64,000 nucleotides of DNA from Tigriopus japonicus (GCA_010645155.1 JAAGOF010000104.1:1591140-1655139), one strand, 5' to 3'. Counted from the first letter of the stretch, positions 49,728-60,521 are shown. Program-made: numbers and translations. The notes: generated from the sequence alone by a model not told the origin.

Positions 49728-50169
49728 CAAGAAGCACGGAAATCATGGAGTGGGAGGCTAGAAAAGATAACCATGATTTCCAGTAGAAACAAACCATTTG
49801 CGTTCTTCTGCAAATGAGACCTGGCTTGCATTGAAAAGAACACGTATTTCAAATTTCAGCGCAATCGAATGCCGGAGTGAAAAGTTATGCCTTCTCAAAC
49901 TTATCTACTGAAGAGAGCATAGAATGAATGAACTCGCCCTTTTGTGGTAAAACGATTACCACAAAAGGGCTACTTCATCCATTCTCAGTAGGATTTGAAC
50001 TGAGCTTTGAGAGAGCATAACTTTTGACTCCGACGTTCGATTGAGCTGAAAATTGAAGTACGTAGTCTACTCGACAAAAGAAAGGGCAGAGGAGCATTAT
50101 TGACTTGTTTCTACTGGAAATCATAATTCTCAGCGCTAGCCTCCTACTCCATGATTCCAGTGCTTCTTG
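49728..50169. mobile_element. Foldback MITE, family CAAGAAGCAC, copy A (442 bp)
   Basis: The whole element is an imperfect palindrome with arms of about 220 bp. It begins CAAGAAGCACGGAAATCATG and read inward from the right begins CAAGAAGCACTGGAATCATG. A perfect 15-bp stem (GCCCTTTTGTGGTAA, 49936-49950 against 49956-49970) with a 5-base loop marks the centre. A perfect 7-bp target duplication CCTAACC flanks it (49721-49727 and 50170-50176). It has no coding capacity. A second copy is at 54344. Confidence 0.92.
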
Positions 50170-50184
50170 CCTAACCTAACCTTG

Positions 50185-50217
50185 TATGAAAGGTATCTGA
50201 TACTGTTTGTCTTCAAG
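50185..50217 (+). repeat. 33-bp direct repeat, right copy (partner 47060-47092)
   Basis: Matches 31 of 33 bases of the left copy. Together they suggest duplication of LINE sequence around the inserted segment. Confidence 0.9.
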
Positions 50218-50497
50218 AGCATTCATGAGCTCTTTCCCGACCCAGGATTTGAGGGCAGCTGTAGCGACAGTAAAGTTTTTACTTGTGCACTGAGAGCACC
50301 TCCAAATCCCAAGAAATCAAGGCTAGTTCGAACAATTAAGTCTTCTTTTTCGGGCTCCTTCATTGTTCAATCTTTCATCCACTAATCTTCATCGGAAATA
50401 TTTAGGGGCTGATCCTTTGACATCATTTAAGGCAGGATTGGACAATTTTTTAAATACTACTCCTGATCAATCCACTATTCAAGGGTTGCATCCGTAG
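50185..50497 (+). pseudogene. LINE ORF 3' end
   Basis: Resumes the LINE after the second interruption. YERYLILFVFKSIHELFPDP is followed by FEGSCSDSKVF and RAPPNPKKSRLVRTIKSSFS, then, after one frameshift near 50380, NLHRKYLGADPLTSFKAGLD and a stop (TAG 50495-50497) after STIQGLHP. This is the C-terminal tail of the same reverse transcriptase polyprotein. A further 100-150 bases look like its 3' UTR. Confidence 0.8.
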
Positions 50498-51713
50498 ATC
50501 TGCCAACAGTAACTCGTTGCTAGACCAAATATCATGTAAATGTTAATTTTATGCAAAAACCTTAATGATTTACTTTCTTTCCAGGGAATCCCCTTCCTTG
50601 AAGCGGCATTAAAAATCCGCAACCAACCCAAATATCAATTATTTTGTCGGCGAAAAATAGACTCAAAACTTGCTGGGTTGTAACAAATACGTATGGTTAA
50701 AATGGGGGTCCAAACTCCAATTTTTATTGAACGACAAGCAAGGCAGTGAAAGGCAGAAGCATGATTTCGGAAGGCTTAGATAGTCAATAATCATGTGATT
50801 GGATAAAGATTTCTACACAAATCAATGATAAAAGTGATCCTTAATGTCAGATGTGTTTTAAAGTGCAAGGTCAATTGTAGGATCAAGTCTCCTGCCTCTC
50901 TTTTATTATTATTTAATCGAAAAGGTCTAGAAGTGTGACATGTTTACATTTTGATTTTGCATATATTGATGGGCTTCAAGTTTTTAGTTGCAACCTATAT
51001 TCTTTGATTTCTCCTGAACCAACTAGTATATAATATAGGTTCCGTGACTTTGCTGTCATCTTGCGCCAATTTCCTTGAACAAACACAACAAGAAATTAAA
51101 AAGACTATTTACTAGTGATGTGTTTCGAACCAGGAGCTTTTCAACAGGCAATAGACCTTATCTACCGTAAAATATGGCAGCAATGCCAACTCGAAATCCA
51201 TCTTTATAACTATGGATGGAACTCGAAGTCGAACTAGTTGGAGTGTTGCCAAATTGGTCCCTGTTTAGGTCTTTTCAAAAAGTTCTATAAATCCTGCCCT
51301 TTTTACAAGGCCAATTTTTGGTATTTTTGTATTTGTGCAACGAGTTTCAAAATATGTTTTCCTCTGAATTTGAAGCATTTGGCCGATTTTGGAGGCATAC
51401 TTCAATGTAATTAATTCAAAAATACAATTTTTTATTTGCTTCAAAGATGACGCAGTTTTTTTCGCGTATGACAGTAATTTTGGTTGCGAATTTCAAATTT
51501 CAGGACAAATACTATTTTGTAGGGGTTTTTGTATTTTGGGTTTATTTTTTGGTAAGCCCTATTGAGCATTGGTCATTCATTTATTTTCTTAAATTTTGCC
51601 TGACATATTTTTTTTGACTCAAACATTCGAGAAAATGTTTACTTTTTCCATGAAAAGGCCAAAATATTTAAAAAATCGAGGAAAAAATAGTAGAAAATTA
51701 TTTCCGGGCCCTA
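50498..51713. other. LINE 3' flank and AT-rich sequence, no gene recognised
   Basis: No coding pattern. The first ~130 bases probably belong to the LINE 3' UTR. Confidence 0.5.
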
Positions 51714-52235
51714 CTTATAAGCTTACTTTATCACAAAAAATCTGATAATGACCCAAAAAATAGTCATTCACTAAAACACACAAATTGACATTACAAGTGC
51801 ACGCATTTATATCGCCATTTCAAAGTTTAAGAACTTGTTTCAATCTCTGTTTGAAAGAAAAAAATGAAAGAAAAAAATATAATTTTGCCTTCATGATTGT
51901 TTCATTATTAAACCTTTACGGGGACAAACAACAATTTAAAAAATTTGAGCCTTCCAGGCTTTCATATTGATGAAATTGATGAAGTTTTTTGCTATTTTTT
52001 GGGGGGGTAGATAATTGGTTAGATAATATACCAATCATGATGACAACATTGTACTTTCTTCTTTCATTTTTTCTGTCAAATTGAGATTGAAGCAAGTTCT
52101 GAAGCTTTGTAATAGAGATATAAATGCATGCACTTGTAATGTAAATTATTTTAAAAAATTTAAAATTACTATTTTTTAAAAGGTAAATTGTTAAGTCATT
52201 GTCGGATTTTGTTGTAATAAAAGTAAGCTTATAAG
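51714..52235. repeat. Long inverted repeat (foldback element), 522 bp
   Basis: Both ends are CTTATAAGCTTACTTT read inward. Matching then continues through AATCTGATAATGAC, ACATTACAAGTGCACGCATT, GAACTTGTTTCAATCTC and TCATGATTG. Arms are about 210 and 235 bp and interrupted by small indels; the loop is about 75 bp. Part of the loop (TTTGAGCCTTCCAGGCTTTC) recurs near 55730, indicating a dispersed family. Confidence 0.8.
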
Positions 52236-52339
52236 GTTGTATAGAGGTGAAGTAAACTCCTCTAGTAGTTTCCTTGTATTTTTTATCGTTTCTTGAGCCA
52301 ATTTTCTTGAGTCTCAATATAAGAAAAATCTTATTTTAT

Positions 52340-52398
52340 GATATATATGCAGCATTTTGCCGTTGACAGAAATGTTTCTTAAAATGAGATTTGACTGT
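52340..52398 (-). mobile_element. Possible pogo/Tigger-type element end
   Basis: Read on the minus strand, the end is CAGTCAAATCTCATTTTAAG, next to TA. This wording is usual for pogo-like terminal repeats. No partner end was found. Confidence 0.35.
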
Positions 52399-53025
52399 AT
52401 CGAGATTCAACGTTATATACATACCATACATACCATCCGTACCATTTGTGGAATTCCCTGAAAATTAGAAGAATGAAATACTTCTGCTAGTTTTGAAGTA
52501 CATTAAGTCCACAAAGTTTACAACTTTTTTACTTTTTTTCGGTTTCGCGTTTGTCAGGGTTATTATCAGATTCCCTGGAATAGATGCTCTTACCTTCTGT
52601 ACTCTTACGTAGAAGACTATGATATACTATCTTACTGTATATGAAATACTAGGATGACTATGAAGAGTACGGGATAGAGACAGTTTAGTCCCAAGACATC
52701 GATTCCATTGTACTGGAGTCCTTAAATTGGACTTGTTTGAGGGAACTTTACATATACAGTACACTATTTTCCACTCAATTGACGTTCATGATCTCAGCTT
52801 ACCTTAGAAGGTATAATTTTTGACCTTATTAGCCTTTGAAGGTCAAGACTGACCAAAATCATGGGTGTTGGAAGATGATCTTCCTTTCCTTCTGAAATCT
52901 CCCTCCTCGTTCCAAAGCCCAGTGCTCTTGTTGACTTGGTAATGTCAACTTTTGATGAATCTCATCTTAATTTTGAGGAAAACTCAATCACATTAGATTG
53001 AAGCCAATTGACCATTTTCCTTGTG

Positions 53026-53153
53026 CAGTGAAATCTCGATTTAACGATATTGTCTGTCACCACAAAATCGAGTCGCTGTCTTAGGAGTCGTAGTAAAACG
53101 GTAACCCCTGAAATTATCGTTAAATCGGAAATCGTTAAATCGAGATTTCATTG
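53026..53153. mobile_element. Short pogo/Tigger-like MITE, 128 bp
   Basis: The left end is CAGTGAAATCTCGATTTAAC and the right end read inward is CAATGAAATCTCGATTTAAC. CAGTnAAAnCTCGATTTAACGA is common wording in Tigger-like MITEs. The expected TA duplication is not clear (TG on both sides). Confidence 0.6.
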
Positions 53154-53779
53154 TGCTTACTAATAATTCCCTGCACGTTCCACTTCTGCGGTCGTTCTAG
53201 AAGAAACTACATTGTTGTTCAAGTAATGGAGTATGAACTTATAATAATAAGAACGTATAAGCCTGATGGCTTACAAGAGAGGCCTTGGGACATCCTCAAC
53301 AAGATCTGCAATTTTTAAATGGCGATGCACCAACTGGCAAGTTATAATGCCTGAAAGGTTAATATGAAAGTGATTTACAAAAACCAAAAGTTTATGAGCG
53401 GGCTTAAATATCAAAACTATTATGCCATGAATCACAGGGCATATTCTTCTTTTCCAGAAAACACGAACTTTATACACATATATTAAGTATGACTTTGTTG
53501 CAAAACTTTATTTTTCCACCTCATTTGTCTGCCCTTAGTTGTGAAAAGCCCTACCTCCTGACACAAAAATCATGGTCAAAAGCTATTTTAGTTTAAAAGT
53601 ATTTAAACATCATAGTTTGGGTGTGTATTGTAACAAAAGCTACATGTTAGTGGCATCGCAATGACCGCAAATTGATGACAAAATCATTGTTTTGCAAGTG
53701 AAAACTCAAAGTATCAATTGATACGTATTACGGTTAATTTGAAGAAGTAAAAGTTTGAAAAGTAATTGGTAATTTGTAA

Positions 53780-53918
53780 TTGAAAATTCGTCAATAACAT
53801 GGCCAAAAATGTAATCAATTACAATTGCTTGGCCCAAAAATGTAATTAATTACAATTACATGTAATTGTAATTGAAATTACGTAATTGTAATTGCAATTA
53901 CAATTACTCCCAACCCTG
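53780..53918 (-). mobile_element. hAT-like terminus with TAATTGTAATT repeats
   Basis: Read on the minus strand the end is CAGGGTTGGGAGTAATTGTA followed by many AATTGTAATTAC words. This terminus is a well-known hAT type. The left end of the element was not located. Confidence 0.5.
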
Positions 53919-54343
53919 GTTATGGCAACAATGGTTTGCTCTATGGGTACCAGGGTGGCCAGGTCTTCTACGGCTCTAATCGCCAGATTTTAAACCAAAA
54001 TTCGCCAGAATTCGCCACCTCATTTGAAAAATCGCCAGTTTTTCGCCAAATTTCTTTTTACTAACATCCTTATGTATATATGGTCAATCATGTTGAAGCA
54101 ATCTTCAAGGAATACCGTAAATGACCAATTCTTCAGTTTTGTTTTTCAACTTTCATGTCAACTTGGTATACATTTCATGACAAAAGTTCTTGAAGAAGAA
54201 CGAAATGTCACCATATTAACTTTCCTTCATAATTTTTTATTTGTAGCATCCAGACCACATTTTAGTTTGCAATTTGTGAACAAAATTGAAATTTCATTGG
54301 TGCTAAATAACAAAATCTAGTTTTCAGAATTGCTTTGAAATTT

Positions 54344-54793
54344 CAAGAAGCACGGAAATCATGGAGTGGGAGGCTAGCAATGAGAATTATGATTTCCGAC
54401 AGAAACGAACAATTTGCGTTCTTCTGCAAATAAGACCTGGCTTGCATTGAAAAGAACACGTATTTCAAATTTCAGCCCAATTGAATGCCGGGGTGAAAAG
54501 TTATGCCTCTTCAAACTTATCAACTGAAGAGAGCATAGAATGAATGAAGTCGCCCTTTTGTGTTAAAACGATTACCACAAAAGGGCTACTTCATTCATTC
54601 TCGGTAGAATTTGCACTGAGCTTTGAGAGAGCATAACTTTTGACTCCGACGTTCGATTGAGCTGAAAACTGAAGTACGTAGTCTACTCGACAAAAGAAAG
54701 GTCTCAATTGTAGAGGAGCATTATTGCCTCGTTTCTACTAGAAATCATAATTCTCAGCGCTAGCCTCCCACTCCATGATTCCAGTGCTTCTTG
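54344..54793. mobile_element. Foldback MITE, family CAAGAAGCAC, copy B (450 bp)
   Basis: Same ends and central hairpin as copy A at 49728, with small differences (one mismatch in the central stem, GTGTTAAAACGATTACCAC). Flanked by GAAATTT (54337-54343) and GAATTTT (54794-54800), a 7-bp duplication with one mismatch. Confidence 0.9.
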
Positions 54794-56457
54794 GAATTTT
54801 TTACTGCAACTCCTTAAAAGTAAGGGTAATGGTATTGCGTTAACGCAATCTGACACATTACCATTAAAAAACCCAAATTGAAATGTGATCACTCGAATAG
54901 TAAAATATAATATGATTATACCAATGACTTGAATGCCCTGTATTTTGACCATTTAATATTGATTGAGTAATTTAAGCCATAAAGAGGGTGTAACCGAAAC
55001 CAAACAGGGGCAACCACAAAATAATAGGATGAATAGTTTTTGAAGGCTTTCAATTGGCCCTGCCATTAGGAAAATCAAATTGGGAATTTTTTCAAAATCA
55101 GTTACACATGCTTTTGCCGAAGTTTTTGACTTCATAATGGTCTCTTTTTCTCAAACTCCCTTGTCTCTCTTCTAGTCTCCATTGTTTATTCATTTTAAAC
55201 TAGTACACAGAATGTCATTCCATGCAAATGTCAAAAAAGATGAAACCCGAGTGGTGAAAAGTCATGTCTGATTTATGCATTGGTCTGATACATGCATTGG
55301 TTTGTAGGGGAGTCCTTGAACTTAGTTAGGGCAGGTCACGGATAGTGGATAACAAGTCGTCTAGATAAGACTTAAAACTTAATAATGGGTTGTCTAATGG
55401 ATAGATTCGTCGCAAAGAGGGAGGAAGTAAGTTATACAGCAAAAGAGCGAAACAAAACTTTCTTGTTCTTGTTAAAAGAACAATCAAATCATGAAACAAT
55501 ACTTTGGTCAAAGCTCTTCTCCTTTAGTGATTGCCACCGAAAATATTTGATCCTTCGTTTTCAGTCAAAATAATAGTCGAAATTATAAAGAGAGAATCAA
55601 AATTTGCCTGGGTTACCGCCAAAAATGGGCGATAATGCCAAAGTTTTCGCCAAATATCTTCTTTCATCCACCCGCGATAAGATTTTTGAAGATATCACTT
55701 AAACCTCCCCCTGCATGCCTCATTAAAAAATTTGAGCCTTCCACGCTTTCATACTGACAAAGTTTTATGCTATTTTTTATATCTCAACAAAAAAAACTTC
55801 TTTTCTCGGTTTGACCTTAAATTAGTTCAAATTTGAGAGAGTTTCTTGCGTTCACATGACAGTTTCTTGGATTGCTTATTTTCCACTAGGTTTTGCTTTG
55901 GCAGACACACATTTTTTTTTTACTCTCAAGCATTGTAAATTTGTTGGCAAATGAGCTTATGTTGTTTTTTAAAATTGTCGACAAATTTTTTTTAAACTTA
56001 ATGTCAATAAAATAGTTATTGTTGAGTGGCATGTTAGAAATTTTTTGGTGATTTTAGGGTTCAAAATGCAATTTTTTGTTCTTTTGACTGAAACTTGAAA
56101 AGGGCAAGTTGTTTTTTTCAAAAGAGGCGCAAGGCGCTAGAGCCCGAAAAAGTGGGCAAAAGGCACCCTAAAAAGCGCAACGTTTGCGCAAAAGCGCAAA
56201 ACATGGAAGCACTGCATCGATCATTTTAGAAATGCTCCGTTTTGTTTTGTTTTTGTTTTGTGCTATGACCAATTTGAGCCAGATAAAAAGGCCAAAACTT
56301 TGAAAATGTTTCTTAAATCGAGATTGAGGAAAAATGGAAAATTTCTTATATCGAGAATTCTTATGTAGTAAAATTTTGGTCAGCACGGAAAAGTTTCTTA
56401 TATCGCGAAAATTTCTTATACCGAGATTTCTCATATCGAGATTCGACTGCACCACGA
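54794..56457. other. No gene recognised
   Basis: AT-rich. Near 55725-55790 there is a partial copy of the loop region of the inverted repeat at 51714. Around 56290-56449 repeated TTTCTTATATCGAGA words end in a pogo-like terminus (minus strand CAGTCGAATCTCGATATGAG at 56449). Confidence 0.5.
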
Positions 56458-56540
56458 AGAGACAATGGAGGTTATGATATTGAGCAGGTATCACCAATGA
56501 AGGAATTGAGCGTTATAATCCAAGATAATGGAAAGTTTGC
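56458..56540 (+). pseudogene. LINE fragment
   Basis: Matches the stretch at 46681-46763 of the RT frame: DNGGYDIEQV then SVIIQDNGKF. No coding potential beyond about 28 codons. Confidence 0.75.
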
Positions 56541-56988
56541 AACTTTCGTGCAAAAAATTGCACAAAAACGGCAAAAATTGCACTAACAATTGGAAAAAAA
56601 TCGGTTCTTGGGAATACAGAAAACAGGTGGATGCGTGTTTGTTTTTGACCTCACTGATTTTTTTGTTGTTTGGCTTTTTTTGAGAATCTCTCGGTGCACA
56701 AAGCCTTTGAAAGTTTCACACGAGTTTGAGGAAAGTACAACAGATGGCGTTAGGAGTTAATAATGTCTTTTGACCCGAATTACTTGGGGCCTGGTCAGGC
56801 CAAGCGTTTTTTCTCTTGCCACTTCAAAGAGGAAAGTCCGCTAAAAATAACCTCTTGAACAGAAGTTTTAATGATTAAGGCCAAAGACCAAATAAATTGG
56901 TAATGTAGTGCGTGTAATGTTAGTAAGTGTAATTGTATGTCAAGGTATGTGAAAATCTCCACTGGTTTCTAAATTTCATGAAGACAAT

Positions 56989-57014
56989 TGTCCAAAAATC
57001 AAATGCCCACCCTG
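56989..57014 (-). mobile_element. Isolated hAT terminus (CAGGGTGGGCATTT type)
   Basis: 26 bases identical to the left end of the element at 57152, but pointing the other way. The adjacent base on the right is LINE sequence. The rest of this copy was not identified. Confidence 0.75.
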
Positions 57015-57061
57015 CCCATACGTCATTGTGCGGAATTTTATCCCGTTCAATGCCATATTGA
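57015..57061 (-). pseudogene. LINE fragment, minus strand
   Basis: The minus strand encodes MALNGIKFRTMTYG, matching MALNGMKFHTMTYG of the RT frame at 46066. It is probably a continuation of the LINE fragment at 58463-58925, separated by later insertions. Confidence 0.78.
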
Positions 57062-57071
57062 CAAATGCAAA

Positions 57072-57111
57072 ACAGCTTACAAAATTTTGAGGTTCATCGC
57101 CTGTAAGCTGT
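57072..57111. repeat. Hairpin ACAGCTTACA ... TGTAAGCTGT
   Basis: A perfect 10-bp stem with a 20-base loop, between the LINE fragment and the hAT element. It is possibly a tiny MITE. Confidence 0.5.
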
Positions 57112-57151
57112 GTATATCTTTTTCTTGTTTTGATTTCCATAGAGTGACTGG

Positions 57152-58288
57152 CAGGGTGGGCATTTGATTTTTGGACATATTGTGCACCCCTGTCCAAAAG
57201 GTGTCCAAAAATAAGGCTGTCCAAAAATAGGAGTGTCCAAAAATAAGGCTGTCCAAAAATAGGAGTGTCCAAAAGTGTCCAAAAATAGTAATTCGAAAAA
57301 TAATGGTTAAAAACATTTTTAGAATAACATTCTACAAACTTTCTCTCCAAAATAAACGTCACTTGACGAAATCTAAGCAAGAATAAGTCAATTCAGCATA
57401 AGAAACTTACACTTAATACATTAAATGAGCCAATAACTTGAAGGCCAAACTGGACATTTGAACTTTCCACTCTTTTCATTTGACCACCGAGCATCGTCCA
57501 AAATGTGGGAAAGAATGATCGACTGAAGGAATGAACGAACAAACGAATGTGAGACTGGGACTACTAATAACACGCTCACACCACACTTCATGTTAAACAT
57601 AGTATGCGAGTACATTTTAAAGCTAATTGTGTCTTAATTTGTGACAAGAGAAGGTTGATTGATTTAAATTCCAAAGTTTATCATTGTTGCAAGTGTTTCC
57701 CATCCAAGAGGCAAGAAGTCTTTTGACCTGACTGTCCAAAAAATGTAAACTATAATAAAGCACACTCAAACTGATATCAGATTGCAATGTGGGTATTATA
57801 AAGCTTTTGCCAAAGAATTAAAGCAGTGTTGTTTTACTATTAAAAAAGACAAGACTCTTGTTTACAGATGAGGAAATAAAATGCAAATCTTGAAACATTT
57901 TTAACAGTTACACACATTTTACCATATTGTATAAACAAAACATTTATTTTTTTAACAATTTATTAACAAGTTATCATGGCAAAGTTTATTTCTCCAAGTA
58001 ATGTTCCCATTAATAGAACTATTTTTGTTTAAGTACACAACCATGCATTCTTTAGAATTCAATTACTTACAGTATGTAGTGTAACTGGTTTTTCGTCTGA
58101 TTTGTACAACTTTCTTTTACGTTTGTTGGACTTTTGGACACTTATGGACATCCTTTGGGGATTTTTGGACACCCTCTGGGAATTTTTGGACACCTTCTGA
58201 GTAGTTTTGGACACTTTTGGACACTTTTGGACACTTTTGGACACTAGGGTGTCCAAAATGCTCTCGATGTCGAAAAATGCCCACCCTG
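57152..58288. mobile_element. Non-autonomous hAT element with GTCCAAAA arrays, 1,137 bp
   Basis: The ends are CAGGGTGGGCATTT in both orientations (14 bp identical), a typical hAT terminus. The flanks are GTGACTGG (57144-57151) and GTGACTGC (58289-58296), an 8-bp duplication with one mismatch. Both subterminal zones hold runs of GTCCAAAA: on the left, a pattern alternating between AAGGCTGTCC and AGGAGTGTCC; on the right, TTTTGGACAC repeats. The middle is AT-rich with no transposase. It split a minus-strand LINE. Confidence 0.87.
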
Positions 58289-58462
58289 GTGACTGCACAT
58301 CATGCGTTGAAATCTGCCTCCTCTTTATCGTAGATCAAGACGAGCTTGAAGAAACAAGTTTTTTCAAGAGCCTAAAACTCGAACCCTTATTTCTTGCAAG
58401 CTGCTTGAACAGTTTTTCTCTTTGTTTTGATACTCGCTTGATCAGCTAATGCAAAGTCAATC

Positions 58463-58925
58463 CACGAATTAACGGGCCATCCCAAGAGTAGACTTGCTCC
58501 AAGTCATCAGCAAGACTTTTTGAGTCCTGACCATTCCTTCCACAAACTAATTTTGTGTCATCAGCATATGAGGCAATACTGGCTTTTGTACTAGAATTCT
58601 GGAGAGGAACAATAAAGAGAATGAACAGGAGCAGACCCAAAGTTGAACCTTGTGGAACACCTGACTTGACATCATACATGCCACTAAATGATCCTTCAAT
58701 CTTAACCATTTGCTTCCTATCACTCACAAAACTACCAATCCAATTTAAGACCTCGCCCTGGATCCCAAACTCTTTGAGTTGATTGAGCAAAAGACCATGA
58801 TCTACCTTATCAAATGCCCTGGCATTTAAAGTGAAGATAGATTTCATCAATGACGGTTGACTTTCATGCCCGTCAATAATCTGCTCAATATGGTCAACCA
58901 GTTGGGTTACTGTACTAAAACTATT
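58463..58925 (-). pseudogene. LINE reverse transcriptase fragment, minus strand
   Basis: Same family as 46066-46800, read right to left: FSTVTQLVDHIEQIIDG, then a damaged first catalytic motif (TLNARAFDKVDHG in place of LDFAKAFDKVDHG), SGVPQGSTLGLLLFILF and YADDTKLVCG. The catalytic aspartate of motif A is lost, so it is dead. Both ends are broken. Confidence 0.88.
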
Positions 58926-58983
58926 ACTATATAATATATAACTACTAACTGTGCCTCCAGATAGTCGTAAATTTCATTAATGT

Positions 58984-59140
58984 CGTAATTACAAAAAGGG
59001 AAAATTTCCAAAAAAATCCGGTGTAATTTCTTGTTCAGTTGAAAATTTTCTGGAAAAATAGTTTATCAGCCAAAATCAAGGTTAGGAGGCAAGCCAACAT
59101 TATACATTTATTAAAGTTGCAACAAAAAATATCTAGCTTA
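58984..59140. repeat. Direct repeat, copy 1
   Basis: Shared with 59278-59415: GTAATTACAAAAA, AAAAAAATCCG, TTTTCTGGAAAAATA, CCAAAATCAAGGTTAGG and ATCT(T)AGCTTATCTT. The start-to-start spacing is about 294 bp. Confidence 0.8.
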
Positions 59141-59277
59141 TCTTTTGGGCCACCAGATACCTGTAAAGTATAATAGGGCTTCCCTGAAAAACAACCTTCA
59201 GGTTTGTGGGAAATCAGGGGATGAACTTAACAATATTAGGCCATCTCAATAATCCCCGAAATACCCACACAAACTAT

Positions 59278-59415
59278 GTAATTACAAAAATGGGGAAATT
59301 TTCAAAAAAATCCGTGGAACTTTCTTGTTCCGCTGATAATTTTCTGGAAAAATACTTTTTCACCCAAAATCAAGGTTAGGAAACAAGCCAACCAAAATAT
59401 CTTAGCTTATCTTCG
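59278..59415. repeat. Direct repeat, copy 2
   Basis: Second unit of the pair beginning at 58984, with about 15-20 percent differences by eye and a few indels. Confidence 0.8.
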
Positions 59416-60521
59416 GATCTAGAAAAAGGATGGCTAAATCAAAATCAGAAAGAAGCAGGGAGGATCTATTACAGGTGTAACAATGTCTGTTTACTTTATT
59501 GGTTGTTTCAAATTATGAAGGAAGACTCACAGATGACTAGGGTATAGAAAAAGGTCAGTTTCAAGTGCAACTAATAGGAAAAGTGCAAATGAAATTACCA
59601 AAAGAATATTTTTGCGTTAAATTATTTCTAATGATTATTCCAAAAAAAAACTATTACATTTTTTTGGCAACAGATTTGCCATGGTGGCCCAAGTCGTTAA
59701 GCATCCACCATTATCCACAAAATGAGTGGTTTTTAAAGAGCACGATTGATAAACTGAATTGCAACACCATGAAACAAAATACGTTTTCAAAGCAGTTTCG
59801 GACATATTAAATGCACACCTCTCATCTTTAGCGCTTCTTCAAGGTCTAAGTGTACCAATCGAGATCTCTCTGATCGCTCCTCAAGATTATGATTGCAACG
59901 GAGAAATTCTTCTAAACCCGTAATTTTGATGAGCGGTTGAGATTCCATGAGCTCTTGAAGTATGACGGAAAGCAATATTTCCCGTTATTTTTGGTTTGAG
60001 GTGTTCTAAAACTACCCCTTTCTCCAAAACCGAGAAAAATTTGATTCCCGCCATTCATTATTTTTTCACAGCGGTTTAAAGGCAGAGGGAACCGTGCAAA
60101 AAGAAAACGCCGGACATCAAGTCGACAATTACTGTTCCAGGAATAATTTGTCACCTATTTGCCTTTATTTTACATCCTAACTAATCCAAAAATATTCTGG
60201 GCACTTGTTGGGGCACATGGGTCGTTTGATTGGGCCAAAGTGTCAAAGCATTGCCGTCATTTTTAGGCTCAAAATATGACAACGACACAACTTTCGTGTC
60301 AGGGTGTAGGTAAGGCGTTCATTGAAGAACTAAATACATTCAATGCATAACTTGTGCTGAGATATTTTCTTTTGAAGATTACTCAATTCCAGAGGGAGTT
60401 TTAATGTTGTGGTCTAACAAGAGGTTTCCGAAATGGCAATTCTTTTCAAGCATAAGAAAAACTAAAAACAATTGAGGGTAATATGCTACTTGAGCTGCCC
60501 CAAGTTTTGACAACTTCCTAC

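Larger units (their letters stand above)
52236..54343. other. No gene recognised; scattered transposon pieces
   Basis: Contains the possible pogo-type end (52340), the short palindrome at 53026 and a hAT-like right terminus ending at 53918. Open frames are short and unrecognised. Confidence 0.5.

Noticed and set aside
53955..53980. CAGGGTGGCCAGG as a possible hAT start
   Set aside because: No inverted partner or 8-bp duplication found. It may be the start of a decayed element with the GCCAGATTTT words after it, but it cannot be delimited.
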